NCBI GenBank assembly: GCA_002118135.1
Contig: BDIU01000256.1
Location: forward strand, 2,773-66,772
Source: Trebouxia sp. TZW2008
Taxonomy: Eukaryota > Chlorophyta > Trebouxiophyceae > Trebouxiales > Trebouxiaceae
DNA length: 64,000 nt
Direction of reading: 5' to 3'
A program made the translations under genes and the position numbers. Position 1 is the first letter of the stretch. Each line of letters opens with the position of its first letter. This document shows, one piece after another, positions 44,893 through 56,026 of the stretch. A model generated the notes under the pieces. That model saw only the letters and a list, made by a program, of their open reading frames with translations. It had not been told where the DNA came from and did no database searches.

Positions 44893-47800
44893 ATGTTGAC
44901 GCGCTCGGCCGACAGACTACGATCGGCAAAGTGGCCCTTACGTATCGGTGTAGGTCTGCGGCCAGCTTCCAGGACTTCAAGAGCGATAGCCAAAGCGGCC
45001 GTCACCGATGCTCCTTCTGTGAGTCAGGGCCTCCTCGATGCTCGCAAGGTCGCAATCGACTTGTTCGCGTCGATCGAGTCAAAAGGTGAGTCTCAGTCTC
45101 AAGTCCTCAGGACTGTTGCGATGCCTTGGTCCGCAGCACTGCAAAAGCATGCCAAGTCAGTGACAATCAGTACCTAGTGCGAGCCCAGCTGCTCGAAGCT
45201 ATGGCACATGTCCTTTCTTGCCAGGATAGCTTGCAACATAAGGCTCAATATCGCTGAAACTTGCTTGTTGCATCCATCCATTCATCCATCTGTTCCTCCA
45301 TTCATTCATGATGCATGCTCAACAGGCTCAGCAGGCCCAGCTAGGTTTCAACTGGAGCAATCAGCTGTTTCGACCAGTTGCTGTGCTTGTTGCTGTGCAG
45401 GCCTCCTGAAACCAGGAGCCACTGAGACTGACATTGACAAGCAAGTATTTAACCTGGCAGCATCAGACTATGGCACCAGAAAACACTGGCACCAGAGGTT
45501 GCCTCGCATTGGGCAGAACACAATCCACCCTATCTATGAGAAGGTGCCAGATTTGGCACTCAAGCAAGATGACATTTTATACCTTGACTTGGGACCTGTT
45601 TTTGGAGACATGGAGGCTGATTTTGGCCGAACTTACGTGCTTGGTAAGCTAATTGCCCCTTCTTGCTTTAGCTGCACCATCTTGTGAATCTTGCATCAAA
45701 CATCAGCGCTGCTGCCTGACACCTGCATAAGATGTTTGTTCACCAACAAGTCTCGTCAGGCTCGCATGTCCATGCATGTCATGCTGTTAACAAGCGTGAT
45801 CGAACACTGATGATATGATGGATATAAGACACCATACTGCTATCAGAAACAGCATGCTCATAAAGCCTTCAGGCAGTATTTTGCCCGCTCGCATGCAATC
45901 TCTTTCCGCATTCACATGCGCCATGCCATTGCATGATCACAACCTAGGTATGATGGTGTTTGAGATCAGAATGACTGGGTGTAAGGAGATTCTGCATGAG
46001 TTTCTGCTCTGACAGGCGTTTGCTGTACACATGCTGTACTGATAACCTAAGCCTGCTGTATGGCCTACAGGAATGGGGATGAGGCATACCTGTTACCTAC
46101 GTCGCCTTCGCGCAGGCATAGGTGTCAAATCAACTGATCAATCACAATGCTGTACTGAAAAGCAGTCACATTGCCAAGCATAGTCTTGTCACATCAATGT
46201 GTTGGCTGACCTGTTCTAATTTGAGCATCTGGCTGTATGCTCGCAGGCAATGACGAGCAGAAACACAAGTTGAACCAAGCTCTGGAAGATGTTTTCGCAG
46301 CATGCAAGCAGCATTACCTGTCCAACCCAAGCATCACTGGCGCTGACTTCTTTGAGTTTGTACGCAAGTAAGTAAAACATACTATTGGATTTGACCTTTC
46401 ACATTTGACTTTAAAGCGGTTCTGCACCTTGTGCGCATGTTTCCAGTTTGTTCATGCTAAACTGCTCTTCAGCCTAACAGTGACAGTGAGGATTTGCAAA
46501 TATCTCAGATGTGTCAGCTGCCATGCAAATGCAAAGTGCCATCACTTGCATCAAACTGTGAGTATGTATCTTGAGCCTATTCTCTGCAGAGCGAAACAGA
46601 AGACAGTATACAATGTAAAATTGGAGCTTCTGGCTGCATGACTTTTACAACGCATGACTACAATCATTCTGTCTTTCGTGATGTCCTATGGCAGACAAAA
46701 TAACGTGACCCCTGAACAAAATCTACGTTCTTCACAGCAAACAATGCAGACATCAATCTTTGGCTGCAGGACTTCAACAGAGCATGGCTATGAGTATGCC
46801 AACCCAAATCACAATGCACACCTCATGAGCAAGTGCCTGCATGACATGGACTCTGACCAGAATATTGTGGCACATCACACAATGCGAATCTGAGTCTTTG
46901 GCTGCAGGACTTCAACAGACCATGGCTATGAGTATGCCAACCCAAATTACTGCGCACATCTAGTGGGCAAGTTCTCGCATGACAAGGAGTTTGGCGATGA
47001 CCCTCAACACTACGCTTGCCCAGAGTGCAGCACGCCTATGAATGCACCAGGCCCAAATGGGCAGGAGCGCATGTGGATTCTGGAAATCCATCTGTTACAG
47101 GATCCTAGCGTTGGCAAGTGAGTGCCGCTTCTCCACTCATTTCATGCCTCATCTGATGCACCTGTGACAAAGTTGACAACCTCTGAGCTCAGTTTGAAGT
47201 AGGCAGGCCTGGACGTGGATCCTGGATGTCCAGCTGTCATAGGATCCAATCATCGGCAAGCGAGTGACATCTCTGAGTTTGTTGCAAGCCTCTGATTGAC
47301 ACCTCAGTCATTTGACAAATTCTGAACCCAATGGGAGGTGGGCAGAAGCACATGTGGATCTTGGAACACGCATCTGTTGCAGGAAAACAGTACTCGCAAG
47401 TGAGCGACCTTTCAGCATGTGTCTGGAAGTTCATCTCATTGTGTCTGCAGTGTGATGACATGAATGTCCATATTCTAGACCAGGGTGTTGAAGATAAGCT
47501 TGATAGCTGTAGTAGTATTGATTACAAAAGTAATGATCATTACACCACCCAGCAAGATTCTGGAAATGGTACTGTTTCAGCAATTCTTCTAGGCTGTGTG
47601 GCATGACTATGCTATGCCAGCTGTGTATTGCATGTGTGCGTGCCGTGCAAGTCAAAGCAACTTAGAATGCATGCTGAGAGGCAGTGAGCTGCCTTTGACA
47701 AGCTTGGTATGCGCCATGCTTTGCTGTGCTATGCTATGCCATCCCATGCTATGCTATGCCATGCTATGCTATGCTATGCTGCTTGCATCTCACAGTGCTG

Positions 47801-47979
47801 ACTGTCCAACTTTGTTGTGGCGATGCTTGACAGGGCTTTGGATCTGATCAATGCATGCCCCCATATGCCACCTGCATTCAGCATTTCACTTCGTGTTCAT
47901 TCAGCAAGCTTACTGATACTGCTTGCCTTGTCTCAGGTACGGCGGGTTCTACGAAGACCTTCTGAACCTACCAACCTGA
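44893..47979 (+). CDS. M24-family (Xaa-Pro) metallopeptidase, 269 aa
   Basis: A 'pita-bread' metallopeptidase acting on N-terminal Xaa-Pro bonds or a close relative. Five exons: 44893-45085, 45401-45643, 46247-46367, 46908-47117 and 47937-47979, totalling 810 nt in phase. The N-terminus (MLTRSADRLRSAKWPLR) is basic and could be an organellar targeting peptide. Candidate metal ligands are D127 (YLDLGP), D138 (ADFGRTYVLG), H203 (CAHLVGKF.HD), E245 (MWILEIHL) and E262 (GGFYEDLL). The pattern W.LEIH...GGF.E.LL is that of a bacterial-type subfamily. It lacks the extra N-terminal creatinase domain of aminopeptidase P. An insertion with C223 and C226 (CPEC) followed by a Pro/Asn loop sits just before the first Glu ligand. 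The exact substrate is unknown. Confidence 0.88.
45290..45388 (+). repeat. Dispersed repeat R1, copy 4
   Basis: TCCATTCATTCAT, CTCAACAGGCTCAGCAGGCC, CAGCTAGGT and CAATCAGCTGTTTCGACCAG match R1. It ends just before the acceptor of M24 exon 2 at 45400. Confidence 0.8.
46040..46152 (+). repeat. Dispersed repeat R2, copy 2
   Basis: Same orientation as the copy at 11037-11130, with roughly 75% identity by eye. It lies in M24 intron 2. Confidence 0.75.
46618..46890 (+). repeat. Two tandem upstream copies of the 5' edge of M24 exon 4
   Basis: Exon 4 starts at 46908. The unit TCTTTGGCTGCAGGACTTCA, followed by CATGGCTATGAGTATGCCAA, is repeated at 46756-46870 (about 85% identical, with intact acceptor). 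A more decayed copy starts near 46626. Unit spacing is about 130-135 bp. Confidence 0.92.
47195..47412 (+). repeat. Two downstream copies of the 3' edge of M24 exon 4
   Basis: The donor side of exon 4 (47068-47125) recurs near 47205-47265 and 47335-47405. It keeps GGATC.TGGA and GGCAAG.GAGTG or CGCAAGTGAGCG at the donor position. Spacing is about 140 bp, matching the upstream series. Confidence 0.8.
47714..47784. repeat. (ATGCT)n / (CTATG)n pentanucleotide repeat
   Basis: Imperfect pentanucleotide tract of about 65 bp in the last M24 intron. Confidence 0.9.
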
Positions 47980-49049
47980 TGCCGCTAAGCAACAGCTTAC
48001 AACTCTGCAGTCTCTGTCAAAGCAGCACAGCCAGTACACGTTCCTCTGCCATCAATCCGACAAAACTGCTCCACTTCATCCAAATCAAGCAAGCTCTGCA
48101 CCGAGAAGTGTAGGCTGCATATTGTGACTGCAACACGCAGCTCATGGACTTTCACATGTATATCAGTGAAAATATTATGTTGTGTACCAGCAACCCCTCT
48201 GGGGCGTCGGTTGTGACATGACTGATGTCAATGCTTGTGTGAGCTTGTTCTGTAGATAATGTGTGTATGTTCTTAGGCTATTCAATCTTTCATTGCTGAA
48301 GCTGATCAAATACAAATATGATTTGCCTGACAATGAATCAGCTTTGTCAGTGGTTGATAAATCTAGCAAGTAGGATCTTCTTCTTTCGGTGTTAAAGTTG
48401 ACTGGGCAGCTTGTATAAAGAGCTGTTTGATTTGTTGTGTCACAGCCCTGCACGACTAACTGTAAAGTCGTATGACTGCACACTACTGTGTACCAGCTAG
48501 AAGCATTATATTAGCCAACAATTTGCGTCAATTGATCAATTGTTGAAACACTATGAGCTCTGCAAGATTGACTGTCCAACGCCCTTGAGCAGACATATCA
48601 AAACTAAGTGCATGTAAGCAAGATTGCTCAGTTGTGGCACAAGAATAATCAGCACCTCTGTAAACAAAGCTTGAGAAGCCCTTCAACACCCTTGAGCTGA
48701 AACTCCACTTGACGCACTGGGCTCAAAGCAACAGAGGAGCAGCAGCTGCCTGTTAGAAACCATACGACGTGTGGTGCTGCAACAGAATGAAATCATGCCT
48801 GCACCTGTGAGAAACCTGCTCCAGCGTTTGCTGAGACACCTGCTAATGGCACATATGACTTCATTATATAATAATATGTTGGACTGTCAACACAATGGCA
48901 AAAGTCCTTTCTGCATGACACAGTCAATATGTCTATAGCAATCAAATCACGCTATACTAACTTCATTACAGTCAGTGCTGCTCAGCCATGCAGTGCATAT
49001 TGCTGGGCGTAAATACAGCTCACCCTACACCCAACAGCACTCTGTTACA
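47980..49049. other. Intergenic region between convergent M24 and BTB genes
   Basis: Contains the two 3' UTRs. AT-richer than its surroundings (for example around 48860-48900). No gene, RNA or repeat supported. Confidence 0.45.
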
Positions 49050-50357
49050 TCAAGCTTGTATGGGCTTCAATACCAGCCTCCATACATTCTTGCCACGATA
49101 ACTGCTTGCGCTTAAGGGAGGGGGACCATCAGAAATATACAGGGACAGTCCGCGCTTCTTCATTTCTTGCTTGAACAGCCCAAAATAGGAGCAGATTGTT
49201 TTTCTGAAGGCGGTCCCAGGCATGCCAGCTATTTCCTCCATGGGAATAATTCCTGGGATCCCATATTCATTTTGGGTTGGCAACTCCCAAGGGCTGCCCC
49301 ACTGTTTTGAGCTGACAAAAGTGCAAACCCTCTCTGAGTGTCCTAGGTTCCAGACTGACATGATATCATCGTTGGGAGCTGACTCATCGCCAGCACCTTG
49401 TCCCCTATCGCCAAAGTACAGTCGCATCAAAGCTGCGCACACTCTGCGTACTTTGGCAGGTCCAATACAATTTGTCACATGGCTCATTACTAAAGCCTCG
49501 GCTTCCTCTAAGTTACTGTTGCCAATATCCTCATAGATATAGCTGCAACTGCTGCTGCTGTCTGCATGGCTGAGTCCTGTTGCCATCATTTCTTGCAGGT
49601 CTTGTAGCTGTAGAGAGAACACAGTCAAGTCAAGCCAAGCCAAGCCAAGTCAAATCAAGTCAAGTCAAGCCAAGTCAAATCAAGTCAAGTCAAGTCAAGT
49701 CAAATCAAGTCCAGTCAAGTCAAGCCAAGTCAAGTCAAGGTGCTGCTTGCATTCTGTCATGACTGAAATGCAATGTGCAAACCCCTGCAGAGCCCTGCTG
49801 CAAATGCGGATGTATTTGCCCAGATTTGACATGAAGCAGTTGGAATACAATGCAAAGCAGTCAGAGTGTGTCTGATTGGGGTTGTTGTGCGAGCCGGCGA
49901 GCTGCAGCGCACGCTGGCTCCTGAAAGGCTTGGTTTGTGCACTAGTGGGCAAAGCTTGACAGGTGCCCAGAGAGACAGATGCCACGTCGTGCACTTGTGG
50001 CGATAGCAGAGGAGGCTGATTGGATGCTGAGCAGACCTGATAGAAGGCAGCATCTGCAGCGAGAGCTGCTCTTTCCTTGACGCTCGCAGGGATCTCGACT
50101 AGTTCCCCGCGCAGAAAGGCCAGTATGGTTACAAACCTAGACCCGTCTCGGTCAATGAAGAAGCGGCCGCTGCTGTCTTTTTGGCTTGGCGGCAACTCCC
50201 CCGAGAACATCTTCGCCAGCATACTGTCGCCGTCTTTACACAAGGTAGCCCTCGTTGTGGTGAAACACTGCTGGCCGACCCGCAGCTCGACTACTTGCGA
50301 CCTGAGGCTCTGCTGCTCGAAGACTGATGCATCGTCCGATACATCGTCCACATCCAT
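49050..50357 (-). CDS. BTB/POZ (T1/KCTD-type) domain protein, 292 aa
   Basis: Two exons, 50037-50357 and 49050-49607, join in phase (879 nt). Residues about 20-107 are a T1-type BTB domain: VELRVGQQCFTTTRATL, then MLAKMFSGELPP, a FFIDRDGSRFVTILAFLRG block and ALAADAAFYQLQDL. This form is typical of KCTD-like proteins, which oligomerise and often act as Cullin-3 adaptors; no K+ channel part is present. The C-terminal 185 residues (LEEAEALVMSHVTNCIGPAK and a segment ending in YRGKNVWRLVLKPIQ) belong to no family I can name. The single intron is filled by a CAAGT repeat beginning about 10 bp from the acceptor. The start was chosen as the first ATG of the open frame. Confidence 0.85.
49620..49740. 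repeat. (CAAGT)n pentanucleotide minisatellite
   Basis: About 23 units of CAAGT/CAAGC/CAAAT in the intron of the BTB gene. On the gene's sense strand it reads ACTTG and makes a pyrimidine-rich stretch close to the acceptor. Confidence 0.95.
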
Positions 50358-51538
50358 CGTCCGACAGTCTAGCTTCGACTGCAGTTGTGCTGTTCAAGAG
50401 CTGGCCTGAGTGTCTGATCTTCGGCAAACGCTACATTTCTGGCACCGATGTCAATGCTACAGGCTCGCGCGCTTGTAATCTTCCATCAAACAGGTAGCGA
50501 ACATCGCAAGCCTTGCGCGCGACGGCTTTGCGCGAACTTCGCATTGCAGACACAGCTCTCGTAGGACGCGGCTTGCAGTAACGTTGCTCCGTAACCAGAC
50601 GATACCAAATTTGAAATTCGAGCACAGGAAGCCACTGAAATGAGTCACAAGTTGCTTGAAAGGATCCGAAAAGAGATGTGAAATGCATCATCCGCATGTT
50701 GGCAAGGCAAAGCAGCGTTAAACAGCTCTCACAACTAGCCAAAGCTCGTGCATGTACTGTTTGTGTGCTCATGAAAACGAAAAAAGAAAAGTCTACGCCA
50801 TTAGGCGTCACAGCGGGAGCTTCTGTCTAAAGAGGCAGCCCGGGATGTGTGCCCATGTACTAGCCGCAAGTCACTGCTCAACAGCCAGCCAGGGTAAGGC
50901 ATGCAAACGCCAGGGTAAGGCATGCAAACGCACATGAAGTTTATGATGGCGTCGTGCACTTGTACAATCCAGTTCAAGAATGTAACTCTTCAAAGCGCTT
51001 ACAAGTCCACTTGCGCTCAATCGCAAGGAGGAATGTGGTGATATCAATTGATTGATATTACAGCTTTTCGCTCCCGCCATCTCAACTTCTGCTTCAAACA
51101 GCAAGCTTCACTGACAGTACTCACGTCTTCAAGTTCACTGCCTCACAACAACACAGCTGAATCACAGAATCTGGTCACAAAACAGCTGCAACGTCAACAT
51201 GAAAAGATATCAGCTGTAAAAATGTCAGTGCAAGTATTAGTCAGTCAATCAGTGTGTAGTCATAAGGACCTAAGCCATGCTCAAATGACACAATAACAGC
51301 TCTTACTGACACTGGTGCTGTACATCACAGGAGGCGTGACATGTGTTAAGACTGTACACACAATGTACCAAAATGCTGAAGCACACTTTCCACAGGAAGT
51401 CTGCTTGAGCAAAAGCAAAATCAGGTTGTCAGTCGTTTGCAACTGTCAACACCAGTATACATCCGAGACCAGAAAAGAGAGGAACAATGGCGCCATGCAA
51501 AGGCTGACATCCGGCTCCAAAGTTTGCAATCTGACCAG
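50358..51538. other. Intergenic region with a 20-bp tandem duplication
   Basis: Upstream of the BTB gene and 3' of the eight-cysteine gene, both minus strand. A perfect tandem repeat of CAGGGTAAGGCATGCAAACG lies at 50892-50931. Open frames here (for example 50431-50811, minus) show no family signal. Confidence 0.45.
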
Positions 51539-54361
51539 TCACACAAGGGAAGCATTGGATTTTGAATTCATCACATGTGCCCATAGCGGCGAGATGATCA
51601 TGCGCTCATTTTGTGGAGCGTATGCTGACGCTGACTCAATCAACGGAGCCTTGAGATCGGAGGGTGAGTCATCCTCATTCTGCTGCTGTTTTGCGACACA
51701 GCAAGACCATACCAAATGGACAATGCCAAAAACAGCGCACAAAACCAACTCCGCAACCAATGCCACTCTGATAAGTTCCTTGTGGTGACACAGCCATCTA
51801 TAGGTTTGTCTGATGAAGCACTTATGCCTGGGACCCATGTGCTGGTGACTCATGTGGTGTGAGTTATGTGCTGATGACTCATCAAGATCAATCATGGCAT
51901 AGTCGCTGGCAGCTGAGATCATGCTGTCTCTGAGCGGACTCAGATCCTGAGCTGATCTCCGCTGAGTCATGCCACTGAATTCTGGGGCCTGCAGCACAAA
52001 TCAAACACATCAGACCTTGTATTGAGCAGGGACAACATAGGCTGGAATTACTGCTCAACATATGCATCTTTACACGCTGGCAAGCAAAGTCAGCAAGTCA
52101 GACATGCATGATGGCAACTACACACATCCTGCCTGAAGCAAGTGCTGTTGGAGCAGAGATGCCACCAATGTTCAAAAGGAGTCCTTTTATAGTCACTCAG
52201 CATCCACATGGCAGATCAAGCAACTCACCGCCAAATCAAACTCGTATGTGATTTCAACATCCATGTCGTCATTGGCGCCGAGGCCGTTCAAAGTTCCGGC
52301 CATTTGCGAGATGACCTCAGCCACATGTGCTGTGATAGCTGTCATTTGACCGGACTTTTCAAAGTTTGCAAGATCGCCGAAAGGGTCACTGTTGTCATCA
52401 ACCATGGTTGCAACCCATTCAGTGACGCCTTGCAAAATCTGTTTGATTTCATTGCCTACAAAACAACAAATACCAACTCAGTCATGCCTTGCGAATCTGT
52501 TTGATTTCAGTGCCTGCATCACAACAAACGGCGTGCAGAAACCCCTTGCAACATCTGTTTGATATCGTCGCTTGCGTCAAAATAGATGTCATGCAGTGAC
52601 ACCCCTTGCTACATCTGCTGCAACTCATCGCATGAATAAAGCAAATGCCACATGATGCCACCTGGCAGACGCCACATAAATCTTCACCAAATGTGAGCAA
52701 CAAGAAGTGAACAGCAAAAGCGCCAAACTCAACTCCACATGACGCGACCAAGACAATTGACTTACGCGAATGGCACAATGTAAACGCAAGCCTTGCACAT
52801 ATGGCATGGTAACCGATTGATATGCAGACATAGGCATGGCCAACGCTGTCAAGCATACCATTTACTTCAAAGTCAAGTCTTGTCTTCAAATTAGCATAGA
52901 CCCTGCACGTTGTCTGACTAGCCTGCAAGCGGGTTGATTTCAGCTCACCTGAGACGTCTGGCCCAACTTCAAAATCAACCTCAGCTGTCAAATCAGCAAC
53001 TGAGCTGCCAAAGTCTGAGGCCCCAATTGTGACCCCTCGCCTGACCACCCTGTCACCCCCATAGGGTCCCACATCAACAGTCAGATCCAGGGTGATGCTG
53101 GAATCTAGATCTAGATTGCTGGAATCTGAATCTGCGTAGTGACTCATCAGCATGTCCGTGAGTAGGTTCGCCTCAGCAGCAGGCATTTGATCCTGCTGTA
53201 CTGTGCTGAGCTTGTTGTTGGAACCCTGGAACAAGACGCCCTGAGGGTCGACAAAGGCCTTCCCGGGGGTGCCCTCAGCCAGCCACAAGGCCGCTGCAGG
53301 AGCACAAAAAATGTTCAATCATCATAACCAACTTTGAAAGTGTGCCAGATGACATGACCTGATGATGATGACAGTAGCGCTTAGCACTCGGCACCCAGCA
53401 CCCAGCTTGTTGTGCACTCTTGCAGTACAGCATGATGCCCATGAGCACGAGCATCCGACAAACAATGAGCACAGTGCAACCAGCATCACCTTATAACAGT
53501 GACAGTAATCGTAGCAGTCTCTAGCATACGTTGCTAGGTGTGTGTTGCACAAGTCAGCAGCAGGTATTGATATGAGCACAGTACAAGATGCATCGAACTT
53601 TGAGCAGTGCAAGCTTACTTTCTTGACTGCATGTGACGGGGGTACTGATATGGCCCTCCCCGGGGCACTGCAGAATAGCTTGCCTGACATCTGGAGTCAC
53701 CATGGCCTGAGCCCTTTCACTAAATGCAGGGTTGCTGCAAACCACAAAAACCAGTCAGCAGGAGGGGCCGTGAGTACAGAGTGCTTAGTACAGAACCTTT
53801 CTGACCTTGTTTCACACAAGTTTCATATGAAACAGCACTTGTCACGCAGATGATTGGGAACCATGAAAACAGGCAATGCTGCAAAAACAGTGAGCAGCAG
53901 TGCCGCTGGCAGCACTGATAGCAGACCAGGGTCCATCCAAAGGATGGGCAGCTAATGCAGTCATGCTGTTGCAGGTAAAAAGTGGCAGCATGCATTGTGT
54001 TAGCTGCATGCAAGATGCATTGCCAAAGCACAGCTCCAATGGACAATGTCAACAATGCTGATGCATACAGTGTTGAGCATAGCATTGCTGCACAAAAGTC
54101 ATGGATGTGCTTGTAGGACTGCCCAGAAGAGGCCACCACCACTCACCAAAAGCAGTTGAAGGTCTTGAGGACTGAGTAGGGGGTGCAGCAGGTTGCTGCA
54201 AGCTTGTCATCTTGTGAAGTGGAGTTGCACTGGGCAAACACGTCAAGGGCTATGCTGCATGAGGTTCCAACAACATCGTCTGCTGTAGGGACTGCTGCCC
54301 ATGCTGAGCTGACTGCTACTGCTGCCAAGCACAAAAGCACAGCGGGCTTGCTGACGCCCAT
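51539..54361 (-). CDS. Type I membrane protein with eight-cysteine (LTP-like) ectodomain, 450 aa
   Basis: Five exons: 54147-54361, 53619-53734, 52949-53293, 52229-52455 and 51539-51988, totalling 1353 nt in phase. An N-terminal signal peptide (about 1-22) is followed by cysteines at 35, 45, 58, 59, 70, 72, 95 and 107. The spacing is C-9-C-12-CC-10-C-1-C-22-C-11-C, which fits the plant lipid-transfer/2S-albumin eight-cysteine motif. A long acidic middle with few cysteines follows (LDLDSSITLDLTVDVG, DVEITYEFDLA). A single transmembrane helix lies at about 374-398 (VALVAELVLCAVFGIVHLVW), and about 50 cytoplasmic residues end the protein. The start used is the Met at 54361, since it opens the signal peptide; 15 more codons are possible upstream. 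Lipid binding is only suggested by the cysteine spacing. A different disulfide-rich fold is possible. Confidence 0.75.
52482..52645 (-). repeat. Three upstream copies of the 5' edge of an exon of the eight-cysteine gene
   Basis: The exon starting at 52455 (acceptor and codons for EIKQILQGV) is echoed at about 52484-52530, 52540-52585 and 52598-52640, spaced about 55-58 bp. The + strand core is CCTTGC.A.ATCTGTTTGAT. Divergence rises with distance. Confidence 0.85.
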
Positions 54362-55390
54362 ATGAGTAACCTGCAAACGGCGCACGGAAAAGCCATCCCT
54401 ACGCATGCTGAGGTTGAGTACGCGCAGGTTGTTTCTTTAAATTTGACGTCACTCACAACAACTGCGAAAGGGGATGCTGGCAGCTTCGCTCGGCAGACTG
54501 CAAAAGCTGCGAACGTACGGCAATTGAAGTGCAGGCAGACGTGCGCTCAAGCAGTGACATGAGGGCCAGCAAAGAGCGACCCGGAAACAATGCATTAGCA
54601 GTCGACAGGTCGCTCGTGCGGTGACAGTGTGTGATCTGGCAAAGACGGCGATACCTGTGGCAAATTCGGCAAGAATCAGCAGCCTTCACAGAAGGGGCGC
54701 CGGCTCAATGAACGCTTCTGCCTTTTAAGACGCTGTTCCGCGAACACTGCTCCGCCGAGAATCACCGCAGACGCTCTGACGTCGATGTACCGTTGCTGCT
54801 GGCAAGGGTCAACAAGGCAGCGTCGCACGCAGCGTGGCACCCAGAGCAAGCAATGTGCGCCTGGATCGCTGGTGGACGAGCCAAGCCCTTCTGCTGCAAA
54901 GCGTTGGCTGTCGAGCCTCGGTTTTCACGTCCGCGGGCCTGATGACCTATCTGACTGTCGCAAGTCCGCGTCGTGACGAGGACGCACTGTCGTAGCCAGC
55001 GTCTCGATTCCGTGCAACCCACGTGCTCATCGGAGCCCGTGCTAAAAGGACTGAATTTGTCATTTGTCCAATCATGCATCAGGCGCGCGGGAACTTCCGA
55101 TCTTTTCTGCGTCATGCTGAGCTGTGTGACCGTTGCCGCGCTCAGATCGTGCTATCAATTCTTGGCCCTGGACGTCACAGCATGGCAGAAATGGCAATCA
55201 TGTCGATGCACATTTCGTGTGCAGCACTTTGTGACAACAGCATGTAGCGGTCACTTTTTGAGCTGAGACCTGGACAATTGATCACTTGGGTTGATGCAAC
55301 GGCTGTGAAGTTTTAACATTTGCACAACAAGCCTTGAAGTGAGCTCACTTGCAAATTGAGAGCAAGCCACATAAGTAAAAGCACACTGCT
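54362..55390. other. Intergenic region, GC-richer, with unassigned open frames
   Basis: Lies 5' of the eight-cysteine gene. The + strand frame 55023-55247 encodes AELCDRCRAQIVLSILGPG, faintly like the middle of a MADS box, but no gene structure can be built. Nothing else supported. Confidence 0.35.
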
Positions 55391-55599
55391 TGTCTAGCAC
55401 GACTCCTGAAACTCTAAAAGAAAAAAAAATGTTTCACACAGCAGCAATGTGCACCTACATTGTTCAACACGGCACCACCAACGCTGATGACATTTGTGCA
55501 GCCTTGCAGCCAAGCACAGTAATCAGACACATCTGTAACAAAAGAAAAGATCTTTGCGAAAGACGTCAGGCAGCTGCTGTTGTGAACTTGTGCACCAAT

Positions 55600-56026
55600 G
55601 TACAGTCCTTAGACAGACTCTTTGACACAAAAATCATCTGTGCAAACTGCAGGCAGCTGTACATGTTGCGGTGAAATTGTACAGCAACGCAGTCATCAGA
55701 CAGAGTCTTCAAACACAGGACGCATCTGCACAATTTGCAGGATGAATGAATTAGGACAGCAACGCAGTCATCAGACAGAGTCTTTAAACACAGGACGCAT
55801 CTGCACAATTTGCAGGAAGAATCAATTAGGACAGCAACGCAGTCATCAGACAGAGTCTTTGAACACAGGACGCATCTGCGCAATTTGCAGGCAGCAACGA
55901 ATTAGGACAGCAACGAAGGCATCAGACGGAGACTTTGGCACAAAATTGATCTGTGCAGTTGCAGGCAACTGCTGCCATCAACTCATACAGCAATCAACTA
56001 GGCGCGGTCTATATATGGCACAGGAA
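55600..56026. repeat. 75-bp minisatellite downstream of the coiled-coil gene
   Basis: Units starting ACAGCAACGCAGTCATCAGA occur at 55681, 55756, 55831 and 55906 with an exact 75-bp period. Decayed units flank them (55606 and 55986). On the minus strand the unit contains CCTGCAAATTGTGCAGATG, similar to CCTGCAAGCTTGCACAGATG at the end of the last coiled-coil exon, so it may have grown from that exon edge. Confidence 0.9.

Noticed and set aside
50431..50811. 126-codon minus-strand frame upstream of the BTB gene
   Set aside because: Composition unlike the neighbouring coding exons, no motif and no phase-compatible join to the BTB start.
55566..55883. Minus-strand Cys-rich frame with 25-residue repeats
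   Set aside because: It is simply the translation of the 75-bp minisatellite, which stays open because 75 is divisible by three. No gene context supports it.
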